A stretch of 64,000 nt of DNA from a bacterium (GCA_026708055.1 JAPOVS010000052.1:24174-88173), one strand, 5' to 3'. Counted from the first letter of the stretch, positions 27,970 to 38,356 are shown. Notes: generated by a model from the letters alone, not told the origin. A program made the numbers and translations.

Positions 27970-30606
27970 TCAGTTCTCGTCACCGAAGCGCTCCAGGAGA
28001 TCCTGCGCCTGCGCCACCCAGTTCCACTTCTGGATGCGGCCCGGCGCGCCGATGGCCTCCGCCAGTGCCTCCACCCCCGCGTCGTCGAGACCGGCGATCT
28101 GGTCGTATCCCGTGATCCCCTGCTTGGCCAACTCGGCCAGCAGCATGGGATCGGTGCCCTTGATGAGCCGCAGATCGTCGCGCCGGGGGGCGGCCGTCTC
28201 TCTCTCCGGTGGTGGTGACGGCGGTACCGGCGCCGGAGCCGGCACTCCTGCGGGTGCCACGGCCGGGGCGTCCCGGGTAGGCGAGGGACGCAGCCGCGCC
28301 ATCGGAGCGAGGTCCAACCCGGAGACCGAACCGGCCACCGGTACGCCGGTCGTGGCGGGTTCGCCGATGATCACAGGCGCGATCATCTCGGCGTCGCGTC
28401 GCTCGGCCGCCTCGTCCTCTCCCCGGCGGATGGCCTCCAGAACGTGCAGCGCGATGTCGCCGACGTTCACGTCTTCGGGCGCCACGCCTTCGCCGCGCAC
28501 ACCGTCGTCGATCATCACGTAGCAGAACGGGCAGGCGGTGGCGATGCGGTCGGCACCGGTGGCGAGCAGCTCCCGGCTGCGGACCACGTTGACCTGCTCA
28601 CCGACGTGCTCCTCCATCCACATGCGTGCGCCGCCGGCCCCACAGCACATGCCCTTGGTGCCGTTGCGGGGGGCCTCGACCACTTCGAGGCCGCCGATGG
28701 ATCCCACCACGCGGCGCGGCGACAGGTACACGTCGTTGTGCCGGCCCAGGTAGCAGGAGTCGTGGTAGACGAGGCGCTCGGGCAGCCGGGCCTCGGACAG
28801 GTCGAGGCGGCCGCTGTCCACCAGTTGCTCCAGCAGTTGACTGTGGTGGATCACTTCGTAGTGCCCGCCGAGCTGCGGGTACTCGTTGCCGAGCGTGTTG
28901 AAGCAGTGCGGGCACTGGGTGATGATCTTGCGCACTCCCATGCCGTTGAGCGTCTCGACGTTCTGCATGGCGAGCATCTGGAACACGTACTCGTTGCCGG
29001 AGCGCCGCGCTGGGTCGCCGGTGCACATCTCGGCGGGGCCCAGCACAGCGAAATCCACGCCGGCCCGTTGCATGAGTTCGGTCATGGCGCGGGTGACCTT
29101 GCGGTTCTTGTCGTCGTAGCTGCCGGCGCAGCCCACCCAGTACAGGTACTCGGCCTCGATGGGGTCGCTGCCGTCGAGCACCACGACGCCCTCGAAGTCG
29201 CCCGCCCAATCGGCGCGGGCGGACTGGGCCATGCCCCACGGGTTCCCGGAGTTCTCCATCGAGCGGTACGCGGTGCCCAACTCGGTGGGGAAGTCGCTCT
29301 CCATGAGCGACAGGTAGCGCCGCATGTCCAGGATCTTGTCGAGGATCTCGATGTTCACGGGGCAGATCTCGTCACAGGCGCGGCACGAGGTGCAGGCCCA
29401 CACCTCCTCGGAACTGACGCGTTCGAACACGTTGGCGCTCGTCACAGTGATCTCGGCGTCGGCGCCGATGGGCGGCGATGTGGCGGGGGTTCCGCTGGCG
29501 GCCATCACCTGGCCCACCTTCAGGACGATCTCGCGCGGGTCCAGCGGCTTGCCGGTGGCGTGCGCCGGGCAGACCGACGTGCAGCGCCCGCACATCGTGC
29601 AGGCGTCGAGGTCCAGGAGTTGCTTCCAGGTGAAATCCTCCACGGCCGTCGCCCCGAAGGAGTCCAGGTCGGTCTCCATGAGGTTCGGCAACTCGCGCAT
29701 GGCCCCCTTGGGGCGTTCCCGGTCGCGCAGGTACATGTTCACGGGCGACGTGAAGATGTGGCGCAGCATCGTGACCGGGATCAGCAGCACGAACACCACG
29801 AACGACACCACGTGCAGGATCCACCACACCTGATGCCAGCCGGCCACGTTGGTCAGGCCGTCGGCGATGGTGGCGAGCGGGTAGCCGATCACGGACCAGC
29901 GCTCGAATGAGGGTGTGCCGGCTTCGGCGATGCGGAAGGCCTCGGCCCCGAATCCGGTGACGCCGATGAGCAGCATCGTCGTCAGGATCACGGCGTGCTC
30001 GGGCCGGGTCTTGTGGCGGATCCGGTACGGGCGCAACCGCCAAGGCCCCCAGCGTCGCAGGATCGCCCAAGCCACGCCCACCAGGAACACCGCTCCGGCC
30101 AGGTCGCCGGTGAGGGAGTAGCCCTGGTACACGCGGCCGGTGAGGAACTTGGCGCCGTCGGGCAGTTGGTGCTCGATCTCCAGCGTAATGGTCACCGCCA
30201 GAAGCACCAGGAAGCTGAAGTAGATGAGGGAGTGCATCAACCCGGCCACCGGCTCGCGCAGAAGGGTGCGCATGTACACCCCTGCCCGCAGATCGGCCAG
30301 CCTGCGGTGCACGTTGCGCCAAGTCGTGCGACGCTCCTCGGCGGCACCACGCTGCCAGTTGCGCACCCTGTGGGCGAACAGCAGCGAGGCGTACAGCAGA
30401 GCGATCGGGATGACGGTGTAGAACGCCGCCCGCAGCGGCCCGGGAATGTTGCCGAACACCTCCCGGGTCACGCCGGCGGTGCTGTGGAAGCCCGTGATCG
30501 CCGCGGCGATGCCCGACGCGACGGTGACCAGAGCCAGTCCGAGCCCCGCCAGGATCACGAGGCGGTTGGGCGCGAGCCGACTGGAGCGGGATGATTCGGT
30601 GCTCAT
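27970..30606 (-). CDS. Membrane Fe-S oxidoreductase (HdrD/GlpC-like) with C-terminal HhH-type domain
   Basis: 878 residues. Residues 1 to about 290 hold six or so membrane segments like the haem-binding nitrate-reductase gamma family. Two 4Fe-4S motifs follow (CTMCGRCTSVCP and CTSCRACDEICP), then two CCG cysteine domains (WVGCAGSYDD, QCPHCFNTLGNEYP, DSCYLGRHNDVY, GMCCGAGGARMWMEE). This is the actinobacterial heterodisulfide-reductase-like quinone-linked protein. A Pro/Ala linker joins a C-terminal segment of about 70 residues (LIKGTDPMLLAELAKQGITG) resembling helix-hairpin-helix domains attached to respiratory subunits. Electron donor unknown. Confidence 0.85.
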   Translation of the reverse strand: MSTESSRSSRLAPNRLVILAGLGLALVTVASGIAAAITGFHSTAGVTREVFGNIPGPLRAAFYTVIPIALLYASLLFAHRVRNWQRGAAEERRTTWRNVHRRLADLRAGVYMRTLLREPVAGLMHSLIYFSFLVLLAVTITLEIEHQLPDGAKFLTGRVYQGYSLTGDLAGAVFLVGVAWAILRRWGPWRLRPYRIRHKTRPEHAVILTTMLLIGVTGFGAEAFRIAEAGTPSFERWSVIGYPLATIADGLTNVAGWHQVWWILHVVSFVVFVLLIPVTMLRHIFTSPVNMYLRDRERPKGAMRELPNLMETDLDSFGATAVEDFTWKQLLDLDACTMCGRCTSVCPAHATGKPLDPREIVLKVGQVMAASGTPATSPPIGADAEITVTSANVFERVSSEEVWACTSCRACDEICPVNIEILDKILDMRRYLSLMESDFPTELGTAYRSMENSGNPWGMAQSARADWAGDFEGVVVLDGSDPIEAEYLYWVGCAGSYDDKNRKVTRAMTELMQRAGVDFAVLGPAEMCTGDPARRSGNEYVFQMLAMQNVETLNGMGVRKIITQCPHCFNTLGNEYPQLGGHYEVIHHSQLLEQLVDSGRLDLSEARLPERLVYHDSCYLGRHNDVYLSPRRVVGSIGGLEVVEAPRNGTKGMCCGAGGARMWMEEHVGEQVNVVRSRELLATGADRIATACPFCYVMIDDGVRGEGVAPEDVNVGDIALHVLEAIRRGEDEAAERRDAEMIAPVIIGEPATTGVPVAGSVSGLDLAPMARLRPSPTRDAPAVAPAGVPAPAPVPPSPPPERETAAPRRDDLRLIKGTDPMLLAELAKQGITGYDQIAGLDDAGVEALAEAIGAPGRIQKWNWVAQAQDLLERFGDEN

Positions 30607-30877
30607 CTCGCCGCCGAGGCTATGGGGATCGACGCGGGCACGAAAGTGCCCGGCCGCAACGCGGTGGATTGCTCATCCCGCCGGGGAGGTTACGGCCATC
30701 GTGGTGCCTTCGCGTTGATTTGGGTGTCCCGGCGCCGGCGCGGAAATCGCGGGCGGTGTCGGGCAAAGAAGGGTGGCAAGCGCCGCGCGGGGAGGTACGG
30801 TGCCGGTGCGCCAAGGGAGTCGCCCCTTCGTCCCTCGCCGGGCTCGACCGGCACGACTCGATCAGAGAGGCACTCCC

Positions 30878-32272
30878 GTGAAACGTCGAACATTGGTGGC
30901 GCTCGGCGTCACCGGCGCAGCAATCGCGGTCCTCACCACGCCGGCGGTGGCCCAGACCGATGATCCGTCGGTCGCCGTGCAGGCCGTTCTGGACAATGTC
31001 TGGGTCCTGGTGGCGGGCGCGCTCGTTTTCTTCATGCAGGCGGGTTTCGCGCTGCTGGAATCGGGGCTGACGCGGTCCAAGAACGTCACGAACATCATGG
31101 CCAAGAACCTGGCCGACATGAGCGTGGGTGTTCTGGCCTTCCTGGCGGTGGGCTACGCCCTGGCCTTCGGGGCCGGCAACGCCTGGTGGGGCACCGAGGG
31201 ATTCTTCCTATCCGGCAGCGCCCTCTTCGAGTTCGGCTCCAGCGGCGTCGGCAACCTCTCGACGGCAACCTTCTTCTTCTTCCAGGTGGTATTCGCCGCC
31301 ACGGCGGTCACGATCGCCTCGGGCGCGATGGCCGAGCGGGCGCGCTTCAAGGCCTACCTGCTCTTCAGCCTCGCGATGTCGGCGGTCATCTACCCGCTGG
31401 TCGTGCACTGGACCTGGGGCGGTGGCCTCATCGCCGACATCTCCATCGGCGGAGCCGTCTACAGCGACTTCGCCGGCTCGACGGTGGTGCATTCCACCGG
31501 CGGCTGGGCGGCGCTCATGGGAGCCATGTTCCTGGGGCCGCGCCTGGGCAAGTACGGGCCGGGCCGCACGCCGCGGCCGATCCCGGGCCATTCCATGCCG
31601 ATGACGATCCTGGGCGTGTTCATCCTGTGGCTGGGCTGGTTCGGGTTCAACGCCGGCTCCGAACTCGCCGCCGACGGCGTCGTGATGGTCGTGGCGCTCA
31701 ACACGGCCATCGCCGCGGCCGCCAGCACGCTGACAGCCGGCGCCGTCGTCTGGCTGAAGACCGGCAAGCCCGACGTCGCCATGGCCGGCAACGGCACGCT
31801 GGCGGGGCTGGTGGGCATCACCGCCGGCTGTGCCACCATGAACGTGCTGGGCGCGGTCGTCACCGGTGCGGTGGCCGGGGTGCTGGTCGTCTACTCGGTG
31901 TTCTTCATCGAGCGCAAGGGGATCGACGACCCGGTCGGCGCCGTGTCCGTGCACGGTGTCTGCGGGGTGTGGGGCACGCTTGCGGTGGGCTTTTTCGCCC
32001 GCTACGACGACGCCTTCCTGGGCAGGGACAACGCCGGACTCTTCTACGGCGGGGGCGGCTGGCAGCTGCTCGTCCAATTGGTGTTCGTGCTGATCGTGCT
32101 GGCCTGGACCGTGGTCACGACGGGGATCCTGTTCGCCGCGCTGCGTCGCTTCGGTGTGTTGCGCGTCTCCGCCGCCGAGGAGGCCCGGGGCCTCGACCTC
32201 GCCGAGCACGGCGCCGGCGCCTACCCGGCCGATCCCATGCCCCGCGACGAGCGCGCCTACGAGCAGCCGTGA
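30878..32272 (+). CDS. amt: Ammonium transporter Amt
   Basis: 464 residues from GTG 30878. N-terminal signal-like segment ending TTPAVAQ, then about 11 membrane segments. Conserved features: FFMQAGFALLESGLTRSKN, AERARFKAY, HSTGGWAALMGAMFLGPR and SVHGVCGVWGTLAVGFF with the twin pore histidine positions. Moves ammonium into the cell. No glnK or glnD beside it. The 271-bp divergent upstream region is GC-rich and I see no clear promoter or GlnR box in it. Confidence 0.95.
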   Translation: MKRRTLVALGVTGAAIAVLTTPAVAQTDDPSVAVQAVLDNVWVLVAGALVFFMQAGFALLESGLTRSKNVTNIMAKNLADMSVGVLAFLAVGYALAFGAGNAWWGTEGFFLSGSALFEFGSSGVGNLSTATFFFFQVVFAATAVTIASGAMAERARFKAYLLFSLAMSAVIYPLVVHWTWGGGLIADISIGGAVYSDFAGSTVVHSTGGWAALMGAMFLGPRLGKYGPGRTPRPIPGHSMPMTILGVFILWLGWFGFNAGSELAADGVVMVVALNTAIAAAASTLTAGAVVWLKTGKPDVAMAGNGTLAGLVGITAGCATMNVLGAVVTGAVAGVLVVYSVFFIERKGIDDPVGAVSVHGVCGVWGTLAVGFFARYDDAFLGRDNAGLFYGGGGWQLLVQLVFVLIVLAWTVVTTGILFAALRRFGVLRVSAAEEARGLDLAEHGAGAYPADPMPRDERAYEQP

Positions 32273-32409
32273 CGTCGGGGGTTGCCGCGAGCCCGCTTCG
32301 CCCCCGCCGCCGGACGGCCCCGCCGGCGCTCGTCCCGACGGTGCGCTGCGCAAGTGCCGCTGTGCACGGGCGCGTCTAGGATCGCGCCAGTCGCGGGGAG
32401 GAGAACCGG

Positions 32410-34431
32410 ATGCGGGTCGGGGTTGACATAGGCGGGACGTTCACCGATGCGGTGTCCGTCGACGACGATGGGCGTATTCGCACGGCCAAGGTCCTGACCA
32501 CGCCGCGGCGGCTGCACGACGGCGTGCTCGAGGCGCTCGAGCGGCTGGAGGTGGACTGGGGACGCCTTGACTCCATCACCCACGGCACCACCGCCGGGCT
32601 CAATGCGTTCCTCGAGCGCCGGGGCGCCCGCGTTGCGCTGCTGACGACCCGCGGCTTCCGCGACGTCTACGAACTGGGTCGGGCGAATCGCCCCGACATG
32701 TACAACGTGAAGTACCGGCAACCGACGCCGCTGGTGCCGAGGCGCTGGATCTTCGAGATCGACGAGCGCACCTCGGCCGACGGCTCGTCACTGATCGAGC
32801 CCGACGAGGACGCCGTACGAGCCTTGGGGCGCCGCCTCGCCGCGGAGTTCGAGGCGGTCGCCGTCTGCTTCCTGCACTCCTACGCCAACCCTGACCACGA
32901 GCAGCGAGTGGCCGAGTTGCTGGCCGACGTCGCGAGCGGGCTGGCGGTCGTCTGCAGTCACGAGATCGCGCCGGAGTGGCGCGAGTACGAGCGGACGAGC
33001 ACGACGGTGATCGCCGCCTACGTGGCGCCCATCGTGCAGAACTACCTCGTCGAGTTGGAGCAGGAGGTGAGCGACCGCGGACTGCGCGGTCCACTGCGGG
33101 TGATGCAGTCCAACGGCGGTGTGATGATGGCGGCGATGGCCCGCCGCAAGGCGATCCAGACGCTCTTCTCCGGACCGGTCGGAGGCACGATCGCGTGCGT
33201 GGCGGTTGCCGAGGATCTGCGCGACGAAGTGGACGTGAGCCGGCTCATCTGCATCGACATGGGCGGCACGTCCTTCGACGTGAGCCTCGTGGTCGACGGC
33301 GAGGCCGACGTGGAGTTGGAGTCCGAACTCGAGCGCCATCCCGTCCTCGCACCGACGGTTGCCATCCACACGATCGGAGCCGGCGGCGGCAGCGTCGGCC
33401 ACGTGTCGGCCGGTGGCCTGCGCGTGGGCCCCCGCTCGGCCGGCGCCGAACCGGGACCGGCATGCTACGGCGGCGAAGGGATCGAGCCCACCGTCACCGA
33501 TGCCAACCTGCGCCTGGGCCGTCTCCCGTCCGTCGCCCGCCTGGCAGGCGGCATGGCTCTCGAGGCCGGCGCCGCCGAGGCTGCCCTGGAGACAGTCGGC
33601 GAGACGTTGGGACTGGACGCCGACGCGCTCGCCACGGGCATCGTGGCGGTCGCCGACGCCACGATGGCCAATGCCATTCGCGAGATCACGGTGCTGCGCG
33701 GCATCGATCCCCGCAGCTTCGCCCTCGTGGCCTTCGGCGGTGCCGGGCCGCTGCACGCCCCCGCCATCGCCGACGAGTTGGATATCGACACGGTGATCGT
33801 GCCTGCCGATCCCGGTGTCCTGTCGGCGTACGGCATGCTGCACGCCGACATCCGCCACGATGTCGTGCAGAGCTTCTATGTCGGAGTCGCCGAAGTCGAA
33901 CCGGAGACGCTGGAGGCGACGTTGGCCGAGTTGGCCGAGCGTGCCCGCCTGCTGGCCAAGGAGGACGGCGTCGACGAGCGCGCCATCGACCTGGAATCCT
34001 CGGCCGATCTGCGTTACGTCGGCCAGGAGTACACGGTCACGCTCCCGGTGGGGACCGACGAGCCCACAGAGCAGATGCTGGCGGATCTGCCCCAGCGCTT
34101 CGCCGAGGCGCACGAGGTGCGCTATGGGCACAGCAATCCGGCCGAGGACGTGGAGTTCGTGAACCTGCGGATGGCGGCCCGCGGCTCGCTGCAGCGGCCT
34201 TCGGCCGTTGACCTGCCGACCGGTGCGGCGGGTGAGCCGATCGCCGTCGAGCGCACGTGGTTCGGGGGCACCTGGTTCGAGACGCCGGTGCATCGCCGCG
34301 AGGCCCTCCCGGCAACCGCCGCCATAGACGGCCCGGCCATCGTCCTCGAAGATGCCTGCACGACCCTTGTGCCGCCCTCCTGGACGGCGACCGTCTCGGC
34401 GCGGGGCCACCTCGTGCTGCGCCGGTCCTGA
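32410..34431 (+). CDS. hyuA: Hydantoinase/5-oxoprolinase subunit A
   Basis: 673 residues. Starts MRVGVDIGGTFTDAVSVDDD and contains THGTTAGLNAFLERRG, LFSGPVGGTIA, DMGGTSFDVSLV and GAGGGSVGHVSAGGLRVGPR, the ATP-binding actin-like core of HyuA. With HyuB these enzymes open cyclic amides (5-oxoproline, hydantoins, N-methylhydantoin, caprolactam) at the cost of ATP, or carboxylate ketones. ATG 32410 behind GGGGAGGAG. The partner hyuB lies 5 kb downstream, beyond a racemase-like gene and an ABC importer. Substrate not readable. Confidence 0.92.
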   Translation: MRVGVDIGGTFTDAVSVDDDGRIRTAKVLTTPRRLHDGVLEALERLEVDWGRLDSITHGTTAGLNAFLERRGARVALLTTRGFRDVYELGRANRPDMYNVKYRQPTPLVPRRWIFEIDERTSADGSSLIEPDEDAVRALGRRLAAEFEAVAVCFLHSYANPDHEQRVAELLADVASGLAVVCSHEIAPEWREYERTSTTVIAAYVAPIVQNYLVELEQEVSDRGLRGPLRVMQSNGGVMMAAMARRKAIQTLFSGPVGGTIACVAVAEDLRDEVDVSRLICIDMGGTSFDVSLVVDGEADVELESELERHPVLAPTVAIHTIGAGGGSVGHVSAGGLRVGPRSAGAEPGPACYGGEGIEPTVTDANLRLGRLPSVARLAGGMALEAGAAEAALETVGETLGLDADALATGIVAVADATMANAIREITVLRGIDPRSFALVAFGGAGPLHAPAIADELDIDTVIVPADPGVLSAYGMLHADIRHDVVQSFYVGVAEVEPETLEATLAELAERARLLAKEDGVDERAIDLESSADLRYVGQEYTVTLPVGTDEPTEQMLADLPQRFAEAHEVRYGHSNPAEDVEFVNLRMAARGSLQRPSAVDLPTGAAGEPIAVERTWFGGTWFETPVHRREALPATAAIDGPAIVLEDACTTLVPPSWTATVSARGHLVLRRS

Positions 34432-34510
34432 AGCGCCCGGATCCGCCGCCCGCTGCCACGACCAACGATCGAAGCGACCGAGTGAGACCGCAACCGAGGA
34501 GACGCCCGCC

Positions 34511-35257
34511 ATGCGCATTCTGCTGATCAACCCACTGGGAGTGAATGTCTACGACGAGCTCGTCGACGAAGTGGTGCGACCCGCACTCAGTTCGGACACA
34601 GAGCTGACGGTGCGCTCGCTCGCCGGTACCGGCGTACCCGAGACGGCGTTCCTGCCGGCGGCGTCACTGCTCCTGAACCAGCTGCTTTCGGCTGTGGAGC
34701 AGGGCGAGCGCGACGGCTACGACGCGGTCGTGATCGGCTGTGCCTCCGATCCGGGGTTGGTGGATGCGAAAGAGCTCGTGTCGATCCCGGTCACGGCGCC
34801 CATGGAGGCGGCCGTCGCCACCGGGCGCGCCTTCGGGCGGCTGGGCGTCGTGGCGCCGCGCATCGAGAGCGGCGAGGGCGAGAACCTGCCGCAGGACGCC
34901 AACTGGGCGCGTCGCCTCGTGAGTTCGTACGGAGGCGACCCGATCTTCGCGGGCGTGTTCTCGGCGCCCTGCCCGCACCCGCCCGCCGACCTGGTGGAGG
35001 AGCTGCTCGCCGAGGATCCGCGGAAGCTGCGGGCCACCGTTCGCGACGGGATGGCGTCGTCGATCTCGGGACCGGCGGGCGACGCCGCCGAGGCGGCCTG
35101 GCGCGATCACGACGCCTCGGTGCTGTTCTTCGCCTGCACGATCTGGTCGGGCCTGCTGGATCCGGTTCGCGACCGGGTGCCCGTGCCGGTGCTGGATCCG
35201 CTGATCACACCGGTCCGCTATGCCGAGATGCTGGCCGGCGCAGGCCGGAAGTTCTGA
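34511..35257 (+). CDS. Asp/Glu/hydantoin racemase-family protein
   Basis: 248 residues from ATG 34511. Opens MRILLINPLGVNVYDELVDE; has one catalytic-type cysteine in VVIGCASDPGL and a second in VLFFACTIWSGLLD, the two-cysteine, cofactor-free layout of aspartate/glutamate and hydantoin racemases. Placed between hyuA and the importer genes, it probably epimerises the imported or hydrolysed substrate. ATC racemase of thiazoline catabolism belongs to the same superfamily. Confidence 0.75.
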   Translation: MRILLINPLGVNVYDELVDEVVRPALSSDTELTVRSLAGTGVPETAFLPAASLLLNQLLSAVEQGERDGYDAVVIGCASDPGLVDAKELVSIPVTAPMEAAVATGRAFGRLGVVAPRIESGEGENLPQDANWARRLVSSYGGDPIFAGVFSAPCPHPPADLVEELLAEDPRKLRATVRDGMASSISGPAGDAAEAAWRDHDASVLFFACTIWSGLLDPVRDRVPVPVLDPLITPVRYAEMLAGAGRKF

Positions 35258-35313
35258 CTTCATGACCCACCGCCCGATCGCCCCGGTCGGAGGATCCCTC
35301 AGGGAGCGCTGAC

Positions 35314-36321
35314 GTGCCGCTCGCCATCTACATCGGTCGCCGCCTGGTGTTCCTGGTGGTGGCGTTGTTCGGCGTGTCACTCATCACATTCGTCGTCACT
35401 CGGGTCCTGCCCGGCAATCCCGCATACCTGATCGTCGGCGTGCAGGCCGACGAGTCCACCGTCGAGGCGGTCATCGAGCGCCTGGGACTCGACGAGCCGA
35501 TCATCAACCAGTACGGCCACTACATGCGCCAGCTCTTCACCGGCGACCTGGGTGACAGCTGGCGCACCAAGAACCCCGTGACGACCGACATCGCCGACCG
35601 CTGGCCAGCCACCATCGAGTTGGCCACGGCCGCGGCGATCCTGTCGATCTGCTGGTCGGTGCCCTTCGGCATCGTCTCCGCACTCCGGCGGCGATCGCTC
35701 TCGGACCGTCTGGCCAACGTGGCCTCGGGCCTGGGCGTGTCGATCCCCGAGTTCTGGTTGGGGATCATCCTGATCCTGGTCTTCTTCTTCCACCTGGACT
35801 TCGCGCCCGCGCCCATCGGGCGGTCGCTGGGGACGGTACCGCCGGAGGTCACGGGGCTCTACACGCTCGACTCGGTGATCGCGGGCGACTGGGGGGCGCT
35901 GCGCTCGTCGCTGGCGCAGCTCGCCCTGCCGGCCGTCACGCTGGCCATTACCACCGGCGGGCCGCTGTTGAGGGTCACCCGCGGGTTCATGCGCGAGACC
36001 ATGGCCTCGCACCACATCCGCTCGGCGCGGGCGCTGGGCGTGCCGGAGCGCTCGATCGTCCTCCGTCACGCCCTGCCGAACGTGTTGCTGCCGGTGTCCA
36101 CGATGGTGGCCCTCATGTACGGCTACCTGCTGGGCGGCACGGTGCTGGTGGAGTTCGTGTTCGCCTGGCCCGGCATAGGCAAGTACGCCATCGACTCCAT
36201 CGCCGCCTCGGACTACGCGCCCGTGCTCGCCGCCGTGTTGCTCAGCGCCTGCAGCTACATCCTGGTCTACCTGGTGATGGACATCCTGCACTTCATCATC
36301 GACCCGAGGACGCGCACGTGA
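35314..36321 (+). CDS. ABC transporter permease, DppB type
   Basis: 335 residues, about six membrane segments. Begins IYIGRRLVFLVVALFGVSLIT and has the EAA-loop region HIRSARALGVPERSIVLRHALPN typical of dipeptide/oligopeptide/nickel permeases. GTG 35314; its stop overlaps the next permease start. First of four importer genes. Confidence 0.92.
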   Translation: MPLAIYIGRRLVFLVVALFGVSLITFVVTRVLPGNPAYLIVGVQADESTVEAVIERLGLDEPIINQYGHYMRQLFTGDLGDSWRTKNPVTTDIADRWPATIELATAAAILSICWSVPFGIVSALRRRSLSDRLANVASGLGVSIPEFWLGIILILVFFFHLDFAPAPIGRSLGTVPPEVTGLYTLDSVIAGDWGALRSSLAQLALPAVTLAITTGGPLLRVTRGFMRETMASHHIRSARALGVPERSIVLRHALPNVLLPVSTMVALMYGYLLGGTVLVEFVFAWPGIGKYAIDSIAASDYAPVLAAVLLSACSYILVYLVMDILHFIIDPRTRT

Positions 36322-37337
36322 GCGTCGTCTCGCCGCGCGCCTCGGGCAGCACCGCCCCGGAGGGAATGGGGCGGGTCGTTGCCGCGGCCCGTGCGCGACC
36401 GGTCCGCGTTCTCGTGGCCGTCGCCATGATGGCGGTCCTCCTCGTCGCCCTCGTGTGGGACCCGGAGTGGCGGGAGCTCCGCGTGGTCCTGACCGTGCTG
36501 GCGATCCTGATTGCCCCCGCTGTCTGGGACGCTCAGCGCCGAGAGGTCCGCCCCGCCGTGGCCGTGATGCTGGCCCTGATCCTGCTGGCCCTCATCGGGC
36601 CGCTCTTCACGCGCGATCCGCTCATGCTGAACGTCGGTGAGGCGCTGGGGGCGCCCGGCGGCGACCTCTGGTTCGGCACCGACCAGCACGGCCGCGACAT
36701 CTTCGCCAGGGTGATACACGGCGCACAACTCGACCTGGGCGTGGGCTTCAGCGCAGCCGCGCTCGCCGTGGTGGTGGGCATGCCCCTCGGTGCGCTGTCG
36801 GTGTTCGCCGCCGCGCACATCAAAGGGGGCGGCCTGTTCGACTCGGTGCTGCTGCGCATCTCGGAGTCGTTCCAGGCCTTCCCCACCCTGCTGCTGGCGC
36901 TCGGCATCGTGGCCGCCGTCGGCCCGAGCATCCCCATCCTGATCTTCATCATCTCCATCGTGAACGTGCCGGTGTACCTGCGCCTCACCCGCAGCGCCGT
37001 GGCGCCCATCGTCAATGCCGACTTCGTGTTGGCGGCCCGCTGCGCCGGCCAGCCGGTGCTCAGGATCCTGTTGCGTCACATCCTGCCCAACGTCAAGCAG
37101 GTGGTCCTGGCGCAGTTCTCGGTGAACGTGGCCTGGGCCATCCAGATCCTGGCGGCTCTCAGTTTCGTGGGCCTGGGCGTGCCCGTTCCCACACCGGAAT
37201 GGGGCGCCATGGTGCGCGACGGCTACGAGCAACTGGTCTACGGCCGGTGGTGGGTGGCGCTGTTCCCCGGCCTGGCGATCCTGTTCGCCGTCCTGACGCT
37301 GAACCAGCTCTCCGATCGCGTGAGGCACACGACGTGA
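36318..37337 (+). CDS. ABC transporter permease, DppC type
   Basis: 339 residues. Extra hydrophobic N-terminal segments, then FGTDQHGRDIFARVIHGAQLDLGVG, the DppC/OppC hallmark, and the EAA loop DFVLAARCAGQPVLRILLRHILPN. GTG at 36318 overlaps the preceding stop by 4 bp. Forms the channel with the DppB-type protein. Confidence 0.92.
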   Translation: MSVVSPRASGSTAPEGMGRVVAAARARPVRVLVAVAMMAVLLVALVWDPEWRELRVVLTVLAILIAPAVWDAQRREVRPAVAVMLALILLALIGPLFTRDPLMLNVGEALGAPGGDLWFGTDQHGRDIFARVIHGAQLDLGVGFSAAALAVVVGMPLGALSVFAAAHIKGGGLFDSVLLRISESFQAFPTLLLALGIVAAVGPSIPILIFIISIVNVPVYLRLTRSAVAPIVNADFVLAARCAGQPVLRILLRHILPNVKQVVLAQFSVNVAWAIQILAALSFVGLGVPVPTPEWGAMVRDGYEQLVYGRWWVALFPGLAILFAVLTLNQLSDRVRHTT

Positions 37338-38356
37338 GCGCCGCGGACGGGAACGGGATGACGGTTCCGCACGCTGTGGATCCGGCGGCGCCGGATGGTG
37401 GCGAGATCCCCGTCCTCGACGTGTCCGACCTGACGGTCGGCTTCGGTTCGGCCGACAAGCGGCGCTCCATTCCCCTGCAGGGGATCCGCCTGCAGGTCGC
37501 CGCGGGCGAGCGGATGGCCCTGGTCGGCGAGTCCGGGTCGGGCAAGAGCCTGACCGCGGCGGCGGTCCTGGGGCTCCTGCCCGAGGGTGCCGAGGTCATC
37601 CGGGGCTCCATCCGCCTCGACGGCGAGGAGCTCATCGACGCACCCGAGCGCCGGCTGCGCGAGTTGCGGGGCGGTCGCATGGCGATCATGTTCCAGAACC
37701 CCCGTGCGTCCCTGAACCCCGTCCTGACCGTGGGCGGGCAGATCGCCGAGGTGATCCGGGTGCACGGCGACGCCGGTCGCAGGGAGAGCTGGACCCAGGC
37801 AGTGGACCTGCTGGCGGAGATGGGCATTCCCGACGCCGGCCGCCGGGCCAAGGACTACGTGCACCAGTACTCGGGCGGCATGGCGCAGCGGGCCGCGCTG
37901 GCCATGGCGCTGTCCTGCCGTCCCGATCTGCTCATCGCCGACGAACCCACCACCGGTCTCGACGCCACGCTGCAGCAGCAGGTGCTGGAGTTGGTGGTCG
38001 AGCAGGTGGCCTCGCGGGATGCGTCGCTGTTGCTGATCACCCACGACATCGCCGTGGCCCGCGCTCACTGCGAGCGGACGACGGTCATGTACGCGGGTCG
38101 TGTGATGGAGGTCGGGCCGACCGACGCCGTCGTCGAGAGCCCGAAGAATCCGTATACGAGCGCCCTGCTCAAGGCGTTCGTGACGGTCGATCAGCGCCGG
38201 ATGTACGCCATCAGCGGCGTCGTGCCGACACTGGTCGGCGAGCTCGGTGAGTGCGCCTTCGCCGACCGATGCCCCCTGGCCGGCCCCGAGTGCCGAGAGG
38301 ACGTCCCCGCCCTGCGTCCCGTCGGAGACCGCCAAGTGGCGTGCGTGAAGGCATGA
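37334..38356 (+). CDS. ABC transporter ATP-binding protein, DppD type
   Basis: 340 residues. Walker A GESGSGKSLTA, signature YSGGMAQRAALAMAL, Walker B LLIADEPTTGLD, and the C-terminal oligopeptide motif with cysteines CAFADRCPLAGPEC. GTG 37334 overlaps the previous stop by 4 bp. Energises the importer together with the next gene. Confidence 0.93.
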   Translation: MSAADGNGMTVPHAVDPAAPDGGEIPVLDVSDLTVGFGSADKRRSIPLQGIRLQVAAGERMALVGESGSGKSLTAAAVLGLLPEGAEVIRGSIRLDGEELIDAPERRLRELRGGRMAIMFQNPRASLNPVLTVGGQIAEVIRVHGDAGRRESWTQAVDLLAEMGIPDAGRRAKDYVHQYSGGMAQRAALAMALSCRPDLLIADEPTTGLDATLQQQVLELVVEQVASRDASLLLITHDIAVARAHCERTTVMYAGRVMEVGPTDAVVESPKNPYTSALLKAFVTVDQRRMYAISGVVPTLVGELGECAFADRCPLAGPECREDVPALRPVGDRQVACVKA

